Source of the DNA: Deuterostichococcus epilithicus
Lineage: Eukaryota; Chlorophyta; Trebouxiophyceae; Prasiolales; Stichococcaceae
DNA: 64,000 nt
Reading direction: 5' to 3'
Assembly: GCA_033439295.1 (NCBI GenBank)
Contig: JAVTLE010000018.1
Coordinates: 806,001 to 870,000, forward strand
Shown: piece after piece, positions 26,859 to 39,200 of the stretch
Numbering within the stretch: the first letter of the stretch is position 1
Layout: each line of letters starts with the position of its first letter
Translations under genes and position numbers: made by a program
The notes under the pieces: model-generated
What the model saw: the letters and a program-made list of their open reading frames with translations, nothing else
Database searches by the model: none
What the model was told of the DNA's origin: nothing

Positions 26859-27283
26859 CAGGGAACACGGTGCTCCGGGCAATGTATAATTGCCTGCTGG
26901 CCAGCCAGGGTTGTGCACGCGAAAAGTCCGCCCATGCTTCTGGGCCAGCGTGCTGCAGTCCCTGCGCACATGTGCGTGCGCAAAAGGTAGGGGTAAAGGG
27001 GCTGTGAGGCGTAATTTTGACGGAAAGCGTTCAACTAGATGGGGTGCCAAGTCAGGGATTGTGGTGAAAGAAACGTTGTTGAAGTGCAAGGGTTTATGGC
27101 AATTGAGGACGTGTACGCTCCAAGTGGCTCGCCAAGGCAACAGACTTCCAGCGCCTTCATCCAGGACACCTCACATCCAAGGCCTTGCACAAAACAGCAA
27201 AGCATGTTGCAGGCAGCTCCCAAATGTTCTGCCCGCGAACATTGCTGCAGTTGAACAGAATTTGTGTTGGTTGAACCCAAGCG
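26859..27283. other. Intergenic stretch before PA200
   Basis: It should hold the glycosyltransferase 3' UTR and the PA200 promoter. No exon or defined element was recognised. Confidence 0.4.
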
Positions 27284-30200
27284 ATGGCCGAAAATGTGCT
27301 GGCAACATGGTACCCGGAGCCACTGGACGCAGAAAATGACGCGAAGCAGCTGAGAGCACTACACAAAGCGATTTTAGACGAATGGCAATCGCTGGACGGC
27401 GATGTTGGAAAATCCAGTGCCTCACTCAAATGGATACGTCTGCTGAACGCGTGAGCAGTCTTGCCCTCATGCATCCTTTATTGGTAACCTAAATGCAAAG
27501 CAAAGCTGCAAAGCACATGCCGGCCGCAATGCTTGCTTCGCCGTGTTGTACCTGAACCGAAACCTGACCGATCCTCGGTCAAGCTCCGACAGAGGGCGTA
27601 TGTGGAAAGCCTGCGTGATCCACACGTGCTCTATACGGTCTTGCAAACTTTTGCAAGATGCGATGCCCGCCGTTGCTGTTGGCCTACACTGCTTTCATGC
27701 CGACCATGCGCGCACTACTCACGGCGTGCAATGGCAGCACACAAGAGCACTGTCCCTGGCAGGCCCCATTCATATCACTGCTACGAATTTCACTTGCACA
27801 TTGCGGATCTGGGCATCAGTCCCGGCCCAGCACGCCCAACCACCAATCCGCGTGGTCAGGGCGCCCGCCACTCTGCACTGCAACCCGCATTTGAGCTGCT
27901 GACGCTGTCACAAACAGGCCGAAAACCCTGTCACTCTGTAGGCTGCTGGACACGCACACCAAGTTCGCGGACGGGGACCTGCGGCCGCTGGCGGAGACGC
28001 TGTTGAACATCATCTGCGCATCGAAATGGGACCTGGCGGCGGCCACCCGCTGGAGCATGGTCCTGACCAAGCTGCTGCGGCGGCACGCCCGTGGCATGGG
28101 GCTGGTCGCGCCCTGGCGGCCGCTGCTGGCCCTGCTGCGCGGCTACTTGTTCACGCGTTCACAGGCTTACGAGAGTGCGTCCGTCAACGTTGCCAAGGCA
28201 TATCGTGGGCCTAGGGAGTCAGGATCTGACATGCGCTTGCGCCCTGGCACTGCACACCTCCTGCTCGCCTCGTGTGTCATATGGCTTCATGCTCCCTGGC
28301 ATTTCATGGTCACATCCATGTGTGCATTCGCTGTCGCTGTGAGCAGAGGCGCAACTCATCATGGCATGCGCCCCCGGCTGCAGGCCCTATCATGCTGCAG
28401 ACGCTGTGCCAGGTGCTGACCAAGCTCATCTGCAAGCTGCGCCGGTTCTTCCCTGCGGGTGCGGCTCCGTTCCCGCTTCCTTCACCCCTCGTACTGCGTC
28501 TGTCCACACCTTCTCACCTTCAGACTACTCGTCCAACTGACGCAGCTGCTTGCACAGCGCCCCGTCCCCCGCCGCGGTTATTGCAACATGAAGACTCCCA
28601 GCATTTGCTTGCTTGACCAAGCTCTCCTTTTATGCCAGCTCCCGCCCAGCCCTCCCAGGCTTCCGATCTGCCACCTGATGGCGCGCTGTTGTGACGCAGG
28701 CTCCGCAGCGGAGATTTGGCAGGAGTTTGAGCCGCAGCTGCGCGACCCGCTGCGTCCCCAGGCATTCATGGTGCGCCCCTTGTATGCCTGGCACATCAGA
28801 AGCCGTCTGCTGGACCGTGGCAGCCGTGGCGCCATGATGCAAGTCGCCTGCGTGCGGCCGCTGGCACTGGCGCTGCCCCTCTGCACGAGGGAACATCTGG
28901 GTCATGGAAGCCCGGATTCATGCATTAATAGCCGGCCGGTTTCCTGGGCCCCCCCCACAGCACGCGGGACCCGCACGCCGGCAGCGCTCAAACCCAGCAG
29001 CGATGCGGGTCCGCCGCAGCCTGTCTGCCCGGCATCTCCAGAACGCACTTCGAAGCGCCTTCGCATGAGGCGCGGGGCCCTCACTGGCATACGCAGGCGC
29101 TGGGAGAGTTCACGCTGTTCATGCCGACGCACGCTGCGGGGTGCGGCGATGGCGACTGGGGCGCCTGGGCGCCGGCATGGCTGGACATCTGGGGCACCGT
29201 CGCGCACTCCTCCTTCTGGGACCGCCACTGGCTGGCGCTGTTCGCCCGCCTCGCCAAGCACGACACCCGGGGTGAGGGGCGCAAGAGGCACACGGTCCGA
29301 CCTGGCTGTCCGTGGGTCTGTCTTTCTGTGGGATGAATTCGCAGCAGCACATACCGTGATTCAGCACAAACTGGTGCAGGGAGTGGGGCATGATCTCCTG
29401 ATAGGCTCGTCTATGCTGGGCAGACGGCCCCTCATGCAGGCAGTGCTATGCACTCCACAGAGGCTCTCTGCTGTCAACTGTGCCTTTTACATGTGGGACA
29501 AAGCCCAGATCACTTGCTGATCTACTTGTTTGTGTTTCCAATAGGCAATGTAGACTGGGTGCCGCTGATGCCGCAGCTGTACACCCGCCTGCTGTGGGTT
29601 TTCCGCCTGCCGGTGGGCTCTGCGGTTGCCGATCCGCCCTTCGGTGCGCGCCGGCTGGCCTGTGAAACCCTGCGAAAGCGCTCGCTGCTGTGTGATGAGA
29701 CGCCTATGTCCATGTCTCATGGCAGATGTGCACGTGTGGCAACGTTCTGTCAGGCCGAGACTGTCGGCGGTCACCGCAAGCGGACGCATGCGTCCGTCTT
29801 GGTCTTGCCTGCCACTGACGTCAGTGCGCTGAAAGCTTGCCAGAGTGGTCTCGTGTGCGCCTGGCGAGACGCTCTGCACAGGCCACAAACACCCGTGCCT
29901 GCTGCCTCCCCAGGCCGCCACACGCCCAGCACACCGGCGCAAGCCTTCCACAGCACCAGCCCGCACCCTGCCAACTCTGCCGGCAAGCTGGCCGCCTACC
30001 TTTTGGGCCGCGGAAAGGTCCCCGCGGCGGCCGCCGGCGCAGAAATGCCGCAAGGCCCCGAGGTACTCACAGCCAACGGGCACGCTGGCAGCGGCGATGG
30101 CTGGCAGCAGGAAGCAGGGCGGCAGGAAGGACAGGAAGACGCGGCGCTGGCGCACCTGCGTAAAGCAGCGGCGTTGCTGGAGCAGTACTATCACCCCAGC

Positions 30201-33200
30201 AATTACGGCAGGTGCGGAACCGAAGTGGGGTTGCGTTTGCTCATATTTTCGCTGTCGATGCTGACAATGCCAGATCGGAAACCACGTTGTGGCACTGCGG
30301 CGGATGCACAAGCCGGTGTCGGCTCCACCTGGGGCGCAGTCGCTGCAAGGGAAGTCGCCTGCACCGCGAAGCATCGACTGCAGCAACTGTCAGCAGCGGG
30401 AATACATCCAGCTGGCACAGCCGACCGTCCTGTGGCATGAGCTGAGCGCCTTGGTGCTTGATGACGCTCTTGCCATGTTTGACTTGTACGCAGCCAAATG
30501 GGCGGGGCCTAGCCACCCACAGGCGTCACGAGCCCTTGTCTGCGCATTGCGGCAGCGGGTGCCATGCTTGCAAAGGTAGCGCCAGCCTGTCGTGTGCTGA
30601 TCTACACGAACAGCACCTTTGGACGACGAACTCTCTTATGAATGATGGAAACCTGGACACGAAATCGTCCACCGCGCCTGCGCAGCTGGACGACGTCGCT
30701 GACGACGTTCCTGGACGAGCTGAGCAACCAGCTGGCGTACCGTACGTGCCACGAGACCGAAGCGGCGGGCGGCGGCGCTGCCGCCGTAGCTGCTGCGCCA
30801 AATGGCGCGCCGGCTGATGTGGACATGGCGGACGTGGCGCCGGCGCCGGCGCTGTCGCCAGCTGTGCGGCGCGCCACGGCGCAGCTTGTCACCCGATTGG
30901 CGGCCAGCGCGCAGTACTCAAAGGTAGGGCGCGGTTATGGGTGCTGGGTCGTCGACGAGAGGCAACTGGGGAAGCAGGTTCTTGAAGCAGGGCTTTGAAC
31001 ATGCAGATGTTTGTGGAGCAGGCACGACTGCGCATTTCACAGTGCATGGCCTTGCATGTGCGTGCGGCGTCTCAGCTGAGCGCCGCGGCCGTGTCGACTG
31101 CCGTGTTGCACACGAGCCATGTGCCCAACCCAGCTTTGCCGCTCGCTGCTCGGACAGGTGTTGCGGACTGAACTTGCAGGAAGTGCAACAGTGTTTTCCG
31201 CCTCATTGTGGCAGCCTTGATGAATTTCTAAAACCCTGCAGGACGGGCGGGCTGTCACGGCGGCATGCTACACCCTGGGCCACATGGCGTATCTGGCGCC
31301 CGGCAGTGTGCTGCCGCTCGTCTGCCAGCGCTTCGAGGTGTGTGTGGCCATGGCATGATGCGGGTTGACTCCTGACATGGAACTTCTGGGACGAGTGTGA
31401 AGATGCGAAGCAATCTCAGGCACGAAGCAATCTGTCACGGCAGCCTTTGTCTAATAAAATGCCGACGCTGCCCCGCTTGCAATGCGTCGCGCCCTCACTA
31501 TGTCAGGTCCTTCAACCTCGCGCTCATGTGCATGGCCTCCTCGCCAGCGACGCTGGAGGCCATGACCGAGCCAGCATCTGATGCCGTCACTCTGGCAGGT
31601 TAAGGAAGTGCGTCCCAAACCACCCTGACGCTCTCATCCGTGTTTCTGGGCCAGGCGGCATTGGAGGCGGTCACCGCCAGTCAGCAGCTGGTGCCGGCGA
31701 TCTTCGCGCTGGCGATGTGTGCGCGACCGTTGCTGGCTGCTGGGCTGCCGCCGCCAGAGGGCGAAACCCTAAATCCTGAGGCCATGGACACCAACACTGC
31801 TGCCAACGGCGATGCGGACATGGCAGAACACAGGGTGGGCTGGCCGTGCTGCTGTCCCCCGTGCACACTCAGCGCTCTTGGCTTCGACAAGCCAGCGACA
31901 GCCGACTGGCTTAAGGCCCCCAAGACCCCCAAACCTGGCGCTGCCGTCTGCTGGCCAGCGCGACAATGCAGAAGCACCCAGCGTTGATCCAGCTGTTGGT
32001 GTTCCACTCAATGGTCCGACCAGCAGCGGGCGGGGCGGCCGGTGGCGGCTGCTGCGGAGGCTCTGCTGCCTGTTAGTCATGCTGGAAGCCGGCGTCCACT
32101 CAAGTCACCTTTGACGGTTCTGCCCAGGAGCGGGCGGGGCGGCTGGTGGCGGGCGCCATGCAGGCGCTGCTGCCGGCGGTCGACGCCAACGACGAGGCCA
32201 AGACGCTGGCCTGCTTCCGCTTCTTCTGCGTCGTCCTGTCCAGCCTGCCCGCTCTGGAGGTGACTGGCTCTTGAAGTTCGTGGTTTTCAGCAGTGTCCCA
32301 TGTCAGGCCCTTCAGAGCCCTTTAAAGCCGCAGCTGTGCCCGCGGCGCTGGTGGCTGGTCTGCGCAGCCTGGACGAGGCTTTGCGCTTAGCAAGCTGGGC
32401 AGAGCGTGGTTGTGTGCGCGGAGGGACACCACACAGCTCTCCTGCTGCAGCATCTATGCGGCCACGTTGGCAGATGTGACACCTGTCGATGTTGCAAGTC
32501 AAGACTTGGCGACGAGTGCGCAAGTTTGTGATCGGAGTGATGCAGCACGGGGCTGGTGCGGCATGTCCTTGAACTTTGCCCTGCTGCTGCAGTCGCTGCT
32601 TGATTTTGCAACGTTTCTGTGTGCCTGTGTCAATTTCTTCTTGTTACAACTTCTGATCAAGCTGATAAATTGCGTGCCATGCGCCTTGCAGGAGGAGGGT
32701 AGCGGCGCGCCGTGTGCGCTGCCGCTGGCGGCGGGCGCCTGGGCGGACGAGCTCCTGGGCCGCGTGTTTGCCGTGCTCACCAACCTGGAGGCGCCGGATC
32801 ACCGGGCCAGCGACCAGGGCGCCTCGGCGGGCCCCGCGGCCGGCGGCTCCTTCCTGCTGAGCGAGCAGTCCATGTACCGGTGCGGTGGCACAGCTTCTGA
32901 ACAGATCCCTCGGGTCGCACCTGCTGGCAAACCTGACAAGCCTGCAGATGGCCGAGGCCGACTGGTTTTGAGCTGCTCGAAAGCAGCTGCTGAAGCAGGT
33001 CTTAGTCGATGGAGGCAGACGCATCGGAGGCTCTGGTGCGCAGTGAGGTCGATGTAATAAGCTCTCGAGGGTTTTACTCATGCTTGCGGTGCGCCTGGCG
33101 CCTCAGTCTTGCACTGGGTGATGGGGTCGCTCTTGGCAATTTTTGCGGTGCGTCGTCGCACGGCCTGCTCAGGCGCTTGCCACTGCCACTGACGGCCCGC

Positions 33201-36200
33201 CGCTCCGGGTGCGCAGGCCGGTGATGGAGCTTCTGTTTGCGCGCATGGCGCCGCGCATGCGTCGCCGCGCCATCATCCGCCTGGCGCGCTTTGCCACCGA
33301 CAGCTCACTACCCTCCATCCTGCCCGAGGTGCGCTGAACTTGTTACAACCAAGTATAGTTGAATACTGAAGTGATCTTTGCGATTGAGCAAAGCCAGCAC
33401 TCGGCTGTGGGAGTGCTTCTCTTCGAGTGTGTTCTCTTCACACGTGTATGTAGCCTACTGAGCAAGTGCTTCGCTCCTAGACTCAAATCTTGGGCCTCCG
33501 AAGGTCGTAAGTGCGCTCGGCGCTCTGCCACGCCATGAATGGCAGGTTCAGCATGGCTGCCGCGTCCCACGCAAGTTCTGAAAGCAGCAGGCAGGAGGCA
33601 GGAGTCATGCTCCGCGCAATGCCTCACGCTCGCTGGCGGCCCCTGCGCAGGCGTCCATGCTGATGAACGCCGCGTCGCTGGCGGACCCGGCGACCGCGGC
33701 CGAGCTGTTGGCGGAGCCACTGCTGGCGGCCCTGGAGCGGGAGCTGTCCTCTGTTGGCACCTCCCAGCCTTCCAAGGTGGGTTTCTTTCACCGTCTTCGG
33801 AATTCGTTCATGTGTTGATGTTCTTTCCTACTGCTTGTGGCGTTTCCTGTCCACTCACCTCACTGCACCCTTGGCATCATGCCTGCGGGACGAACGTCAC
33901 GACCTGCAACACCGGTGCCGGCGGTCTGCTCCGTCAATGAGAAGGGCGCTGGTCGCCAGTCAGCACCATCTCTCATCACCCAGAGTGAACAATCTCAGAC
34001 TGCACATTTGCCATGCGCAGGCGCAGGAGGCCGCCATGGGGTACACCATCGGGCTGCTGGCCTCCGCAGTGTTCCGCCTGGGACCGCACCTGCTGCCGCT
34101 GGGGGACCGAATTCGGGCTGTGCTGTCTGCCGCCTTTGCCTGCCCCTCTAAGGTGACCCCCGCAAGCGTCAGAGCGGCAGTGAAGCAGAGCCTGCATGGA
34201 TCAGATTTTATGCATGAAATCCCATCGCTGGTGCCGAGTGCATATGGCCAGGCGGGTGGGAGGCTTGCCCGCCTCCCATCCTACCACGTCACCGCCCTGC
34301 AGCACATCAGCTGGATTCCAGCGCTAGCACTCGTTAGCAAGGATTCATACCCACTGGCAGAGGGCGATTGCAGGCGTCGGCACACTCTTCCAGGCCAAAT
34401 GCACTGTGAACCATCATGACGTTGTGTTCCATTCACACTACATGATCGTATTCGTGGTGCTCAGATGGTGGTGGAGTCGGCGGCGCGGCTGCTGTCGGCG
34501 TGCCTCATCTCCACCGCCACGTCCTACGCCGCCGACCAGTTTGCACCCACCGCGGCGCCCGGCCAGCTGGAGCGGTTCTATGACAAGGCCGGCGCGGTTG
34601 CCGCCGGGCCGCCGCCCGCGTGGCACCGTGCCAACCCGCAGGAGGTAAGAAAACCCTTCTAATGTACTCTCTTTTTCAAAAAACCCCTGAACCCTTGAAA
34701 CAGGGTGCATGCCGCAGCGGGCGCCTGGCGGCAGGAAGCTCTCGTGCGACATCAGCGCAAACGCCCTCCTCCTGACACCGAGCTCATTGGGCCGAGCAGG
34801 AGGCAACTTGGCTGCTTCTGAGCTTGGTGCAACGCCTGCGCCGCAAACCGTTTGGTTGGCGCTTGTCATTTCCCAGCACAGCCTGTCGAGAACCCTCGAC
34901 ACGACACACGCATTGACGAGCAGACCGCCTGCTGCACCCGCAGCTGGACTTTGCCGTCGGCCTGGTCGAGGAGCATTTCGACGGAGCGGCCGCGGAGCTC
35001 GCAGAGCTCGCGGCCGACCCGGCGACGCCCGCGGCGTGGCTGGAGCGGCGCGGCACCGTGCGGTCGCTGGTGTGGCGGCTGGAGGGAGTCCTGGCCGGCG
35101 CCCGCGCCTGCCTCGCCGACTTTGAGCACCCCGCCGAGGGTGAGCCAGATTGCAATGTTGTGATGTTGTGACGGCTTGAGCCAGCGTCGGAAACTGCCCG
35201 CCTGCCTCGCCGACTTCGAGCACCCCGCCGAGGGTGAGCCAGGGCAGTCTTGTCGCCTGCTCGAGATGCAAGAGCCGGGGGCTTTGTGACCGGCGTGACA
35301 AGCTAAGACCAGCGCCGTGTGTGGAAGCGCTCACACACCGGGACCGGGACTGCCGCTACCAATTAACCTGCTTCCCCATGCCGCATCGCCTTGCAGCCCT
35401 GACGATGTGCCAACATCTCACCGAGATTTATCGGAGACGCTGGCAAGAGGTCAGTAATTTCCATGCGCAGGCCACGCCGGTGAGAGCCTGGCGGTGCATG
35501 GCCGCTTTGGCGCCCGTCTGGGCTCGACGCAATTGCGCGTCGTCGCTGCCGCCGCGATTTGCGCCGCCCTGCAGGCGGTGCCCGAGTCGGTGAGGGTGCA
35601 CACGTCTCGTCCTTACTCAATTATTCACCCTGTACTTGTTCCGACATTTTGTGTAGTCACTCCAGCAGTGCTTCTGCCTGGCAGAAGCTGCTGCTGCAGC
35701 CAAGCCGGAGCCGCTCCCAGGGTCTGAGGCCAGCTGCCCAAGGCTGTGGCACATGAGCGGCCTTGCGGCGCCTTGTGCCATTCCCGTAGGACCTGCACTT
35801 CAGTGCCTGGGGTTCTGGCCACTGCCTGGGGTTTCGGCCACATCACAAGCAGGCTGTGCATCAGCAGCACGCAGCCGCTCGCGCTCTTATGAACGTCAAA
35901 CATGCGAACTTGATCCATGTGACTCTCTGCGGTTTGATGCAGGCCAGAAATCGGGAACACGACTCCCTTGAGTGCTCCCTTTTGTGGGAGCCTCCTCCAC
36001 TGAGGCGCTGGAACAAAAACAGAACGAGCTCTGGACATGCCAAGCATGATGCGTGTGCCTGAAACACAGGACGCGGAGACGCTGCGGGGCCTGACGCGCG
36101 CGGCCGACCTGCTGCTGGGCCCGGGCGGGCTGCAGCACACGGAGCAGGCGGGCGCCCACTCCGCCTGGGCGTCCGACCAGGACGTGTGCCACGAACCCGG

Positions 36201-39200
36201 CGAGGCGCGCCTGCTGCAGGTGCGGGGGGCACCAATTGCGTCGCCAATGAGGACATGTCTGAACCACCATCTCAACAGTGCAGCCCTGCCATTGGGGCAG
36301 CATTCTGTGATGACGCCCCTTCCCAGAGGCAGACTGCAGCCCCGTCCTGCCCCTTCCCCATCGTCGGGAAGGTCGGGCAGATCTCAGAATGCTGCCTGCT
36401 GCACTTGCAGGGTCCCCCGGATCCATCTCCCCTCGCGTGAGCCCAACACGCCTTCGGTTCGAGCTCAGCTCGAACTCAGCAGGTTCCTCAAGCCTTCCAA
36501 GTCTATAAATTTATGCTGCAGGGCGGCAGCGGCGCGGCCGGCCGGTGGCGGGTGCGGCGGCCGCGGTGGCTGGTCGTCGAGCGCGCGGCGCTGGACGCGC
36601 AGTGGCGCGACTCGCAGCGCGCCTACCGCCCATGGGCCTCCACAGCGCTGGCGGCGCCGCCGCTGGCGGCGGTGCCCCCGCCCGTCAAGGTGCGGATCGT
36701 TACTTTGTTGTGTTTGGTGCCATATCCTATGCGCAAGCCACCCTCCGACTCATGCAGTGCGATCTGCAAAGGGCGTCTGGGATTCGCGCCGGCGCTGCAG
36801 CCGCTCCACCGTACTGGCTTTCCCAGGACCTGAAATTTGCATTGACCGGCGTAACGCTCAGTGTCCCTCTGGCCGGGGCGCAACCATGTGTCGAAAAGAA
36901 CTCGGAACACATGGTTGCATTCAGGCTTGTCGAGGCTGTTACCGTGTCTCACTTGTCGACTCTGGAGGCTGTGATTGAGGTCTGCAGCCCTGTTCCCCTT
37001 GTCGTACAAACAGGCCCCGTCATGCCAGCGTTGGTTCCGTGCGCCCATGCACAGCAGACGAGCCGCCACCTCTGCGCATGTGACAACACACATCTCTGCC
37101 CGCGATGCAAGGCGGTTTGGCTCCTTGCGGACATGGGGTGCACCGAGCCTGGCGCGGCTGCATCTTTCTGTATGCGTCGCGGCCGCACACGCATTTCTAT
37201 GCCGACAATTCTGCTCTTGCGACAGAGTGCTGTAACCCGAGGCTCTGTCAATGCCACACCGCTGATGAGGGGGCACACAGCAAGCTTCTGTATGGCATGC
37301 ATTCAAGGATGCCCGAGCTATCCTGCGCTGGCATAATCGCGCCAGTTATGTTGCACCAGCCCATGCAAGATGATCTGAGATCAGGTGAGATGATCTTTGA
37401 TACGGATCTTCCTCATGACGACATGAGATGTACCCACGTCCATGTTCCAGGCGCTGGCCAACCAGTTGCTGCGGCTGGCGCTGTGCTCCTACCGCCCCGC
37501 CCGCGACCTGGCGCGCCCCGTTCTGGAACGCGTCCTCAAGCGCTACACCTGCCTCGCGCCCGCCGCGCTGCCGCCGGTACTGCTGGCGATGTCGGGGGCG
37601 CTGTCCGGCGGCGGCGGTGGCCCGACGGCGGCGGACGGCGCGGACGTTGCGGGCGGCAGAGACGCCGCGGCGGAGGCGGACGGCAGGGCGGTAGGAAGCG
37701 GGAAGGATATACAGCTGGCGGAGGAGGGCGTGACTGAGGCGCTGCTGCAGCGGCTGCTGGCGGAGATGCGCTCCGCCGGCGAGGTCGCCCCCAAGGGTGA
37801 GGCGCCTCTAGCAGATGCTTCCGTGTTGCGGCCTGCAAGCTGCGACTTGCGACCTCTGCTCTCTTAGCGAGCTGTGCTGCAGCCCTGGTTGGCCTTGCCT
37901 GTGCATGTCCATTGGCCTCTGTCCGTGCACGTTCCAAACCAGTGCTGGAGCAATCCTGCGAAAGTCTTACCTTCACCCAGCGCGCCCTTGCGCAGCCGCT
38001 CCATGACAAGCTGCGGACGCAGCAGTGACCAGTGCACTCAGCAACACAGTTGGTACTGAGTTGAGGTTTGAGAATCGGTGTCTTGGCATTCCCAGACGAC
38101 CTGGCAGCGGAGGGCCTGGTGGCCGGTGCCGTGGCGCTGATGTGCCAGAAGGCCGTCTGGCGCGTCACCTGCCAGGAGCCGGCGGCGGCGGCAGCGGCGG
38201 CCGCGGCGCTGGTGGCGGCCTGCCGCCAGGGCGGCACGAAGGCCGCGGCGTCCACCAGCAACGCCGTCATGATTGCGAGCCTGCGGTACATAGGGGTGCC
38301 CGCCATTCGCGCCGCGCAGGTAGTTCATCCATCGCTGCAGCCGCGCACAGTTCCTGCAGGTGTCGGACACTGGTCTGCGGCCTGCTGCTGCTTTCGGCAT
38401 CTGTCCTGGCTGCCGCGCTGTCGACAGGGTTCAGCGTGAGATCGCGCCGTGCATCAACCGAAATGCCTTTGAAACCCTCTCCTGTCGACGCAGGCGGGCC
38501 TGCAGCCAGCGCCGCTGGCGGTGGCAGCGCTCGTGGCGGAGCTCCTCGCGCTCACGGCGGCGCCGTCCCGGGCCGCCCGCCGCTGCACTGGCGCCGTGCG
38601 CTGGTGGCCAACGCGCAGCTGCTGCTGCTGGCGCCGCCAGCGGATGCGGACGGCACCGCCGCGCTGACACGGCACCTGCTGCGACTGCTGCCGGGGGAGC
38701 TGCCCGGGCTGCGGGCGCTGGCCATCGGCGGCCTGGGCGCGCTGCTGCCGGTGTCGCAGGCGGCGGCGGCGCGGCTGGTGCGCCTTCTCGAACCCGAAAC
38801 CCAGATGAATACTCCTCTGCGGTTGCAGTCTGCACCGTCCCTGGCGTCCCGATTGACATGCTGCCGTGTTGGGCAATATCGGGTGCACCGAGGCACCTGC
38901 CTCCGGGACTGCCGCGGGTTTGTTTGCGGGCACGCAGCCGGCTCGACGTGGTGCTGCCGCTTGTCATGCAGCACCTTCAGCAACTGGGCTTGAACCTCCA
39001 CACAAGCAGTTGCTGTGGAGGTTCAAGCCAAGGGCAGTCCCGCAGACCCGGGCTGCACCAGATCTCTCTCAATGCCCAGCCACATGTGGTGCTGGGATTG
39101 TCCTATCCTGCAGCGCAGGACCCACAGCGGAAGCTGTGCGACCGACCATCTGGTGGGAAGATGCCGATGGTTTCTCGAACGCCTCACTGTAGCATGTGGG

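Noticed and set aside
27451-27941. An extra exon in PA200 intron 1 (open frame near 27543-27902)
   Set aside because: Exon 1 joins exon 2 directly in phase and reproduces the family sequence, so no extra exon is needed.
34251-34285. Small hairpin TGGGAGGC/GCCTCCCA in PA200 intron 16
   Set aside because: Eight-base arms in GC-rich sequence are expected by chance.
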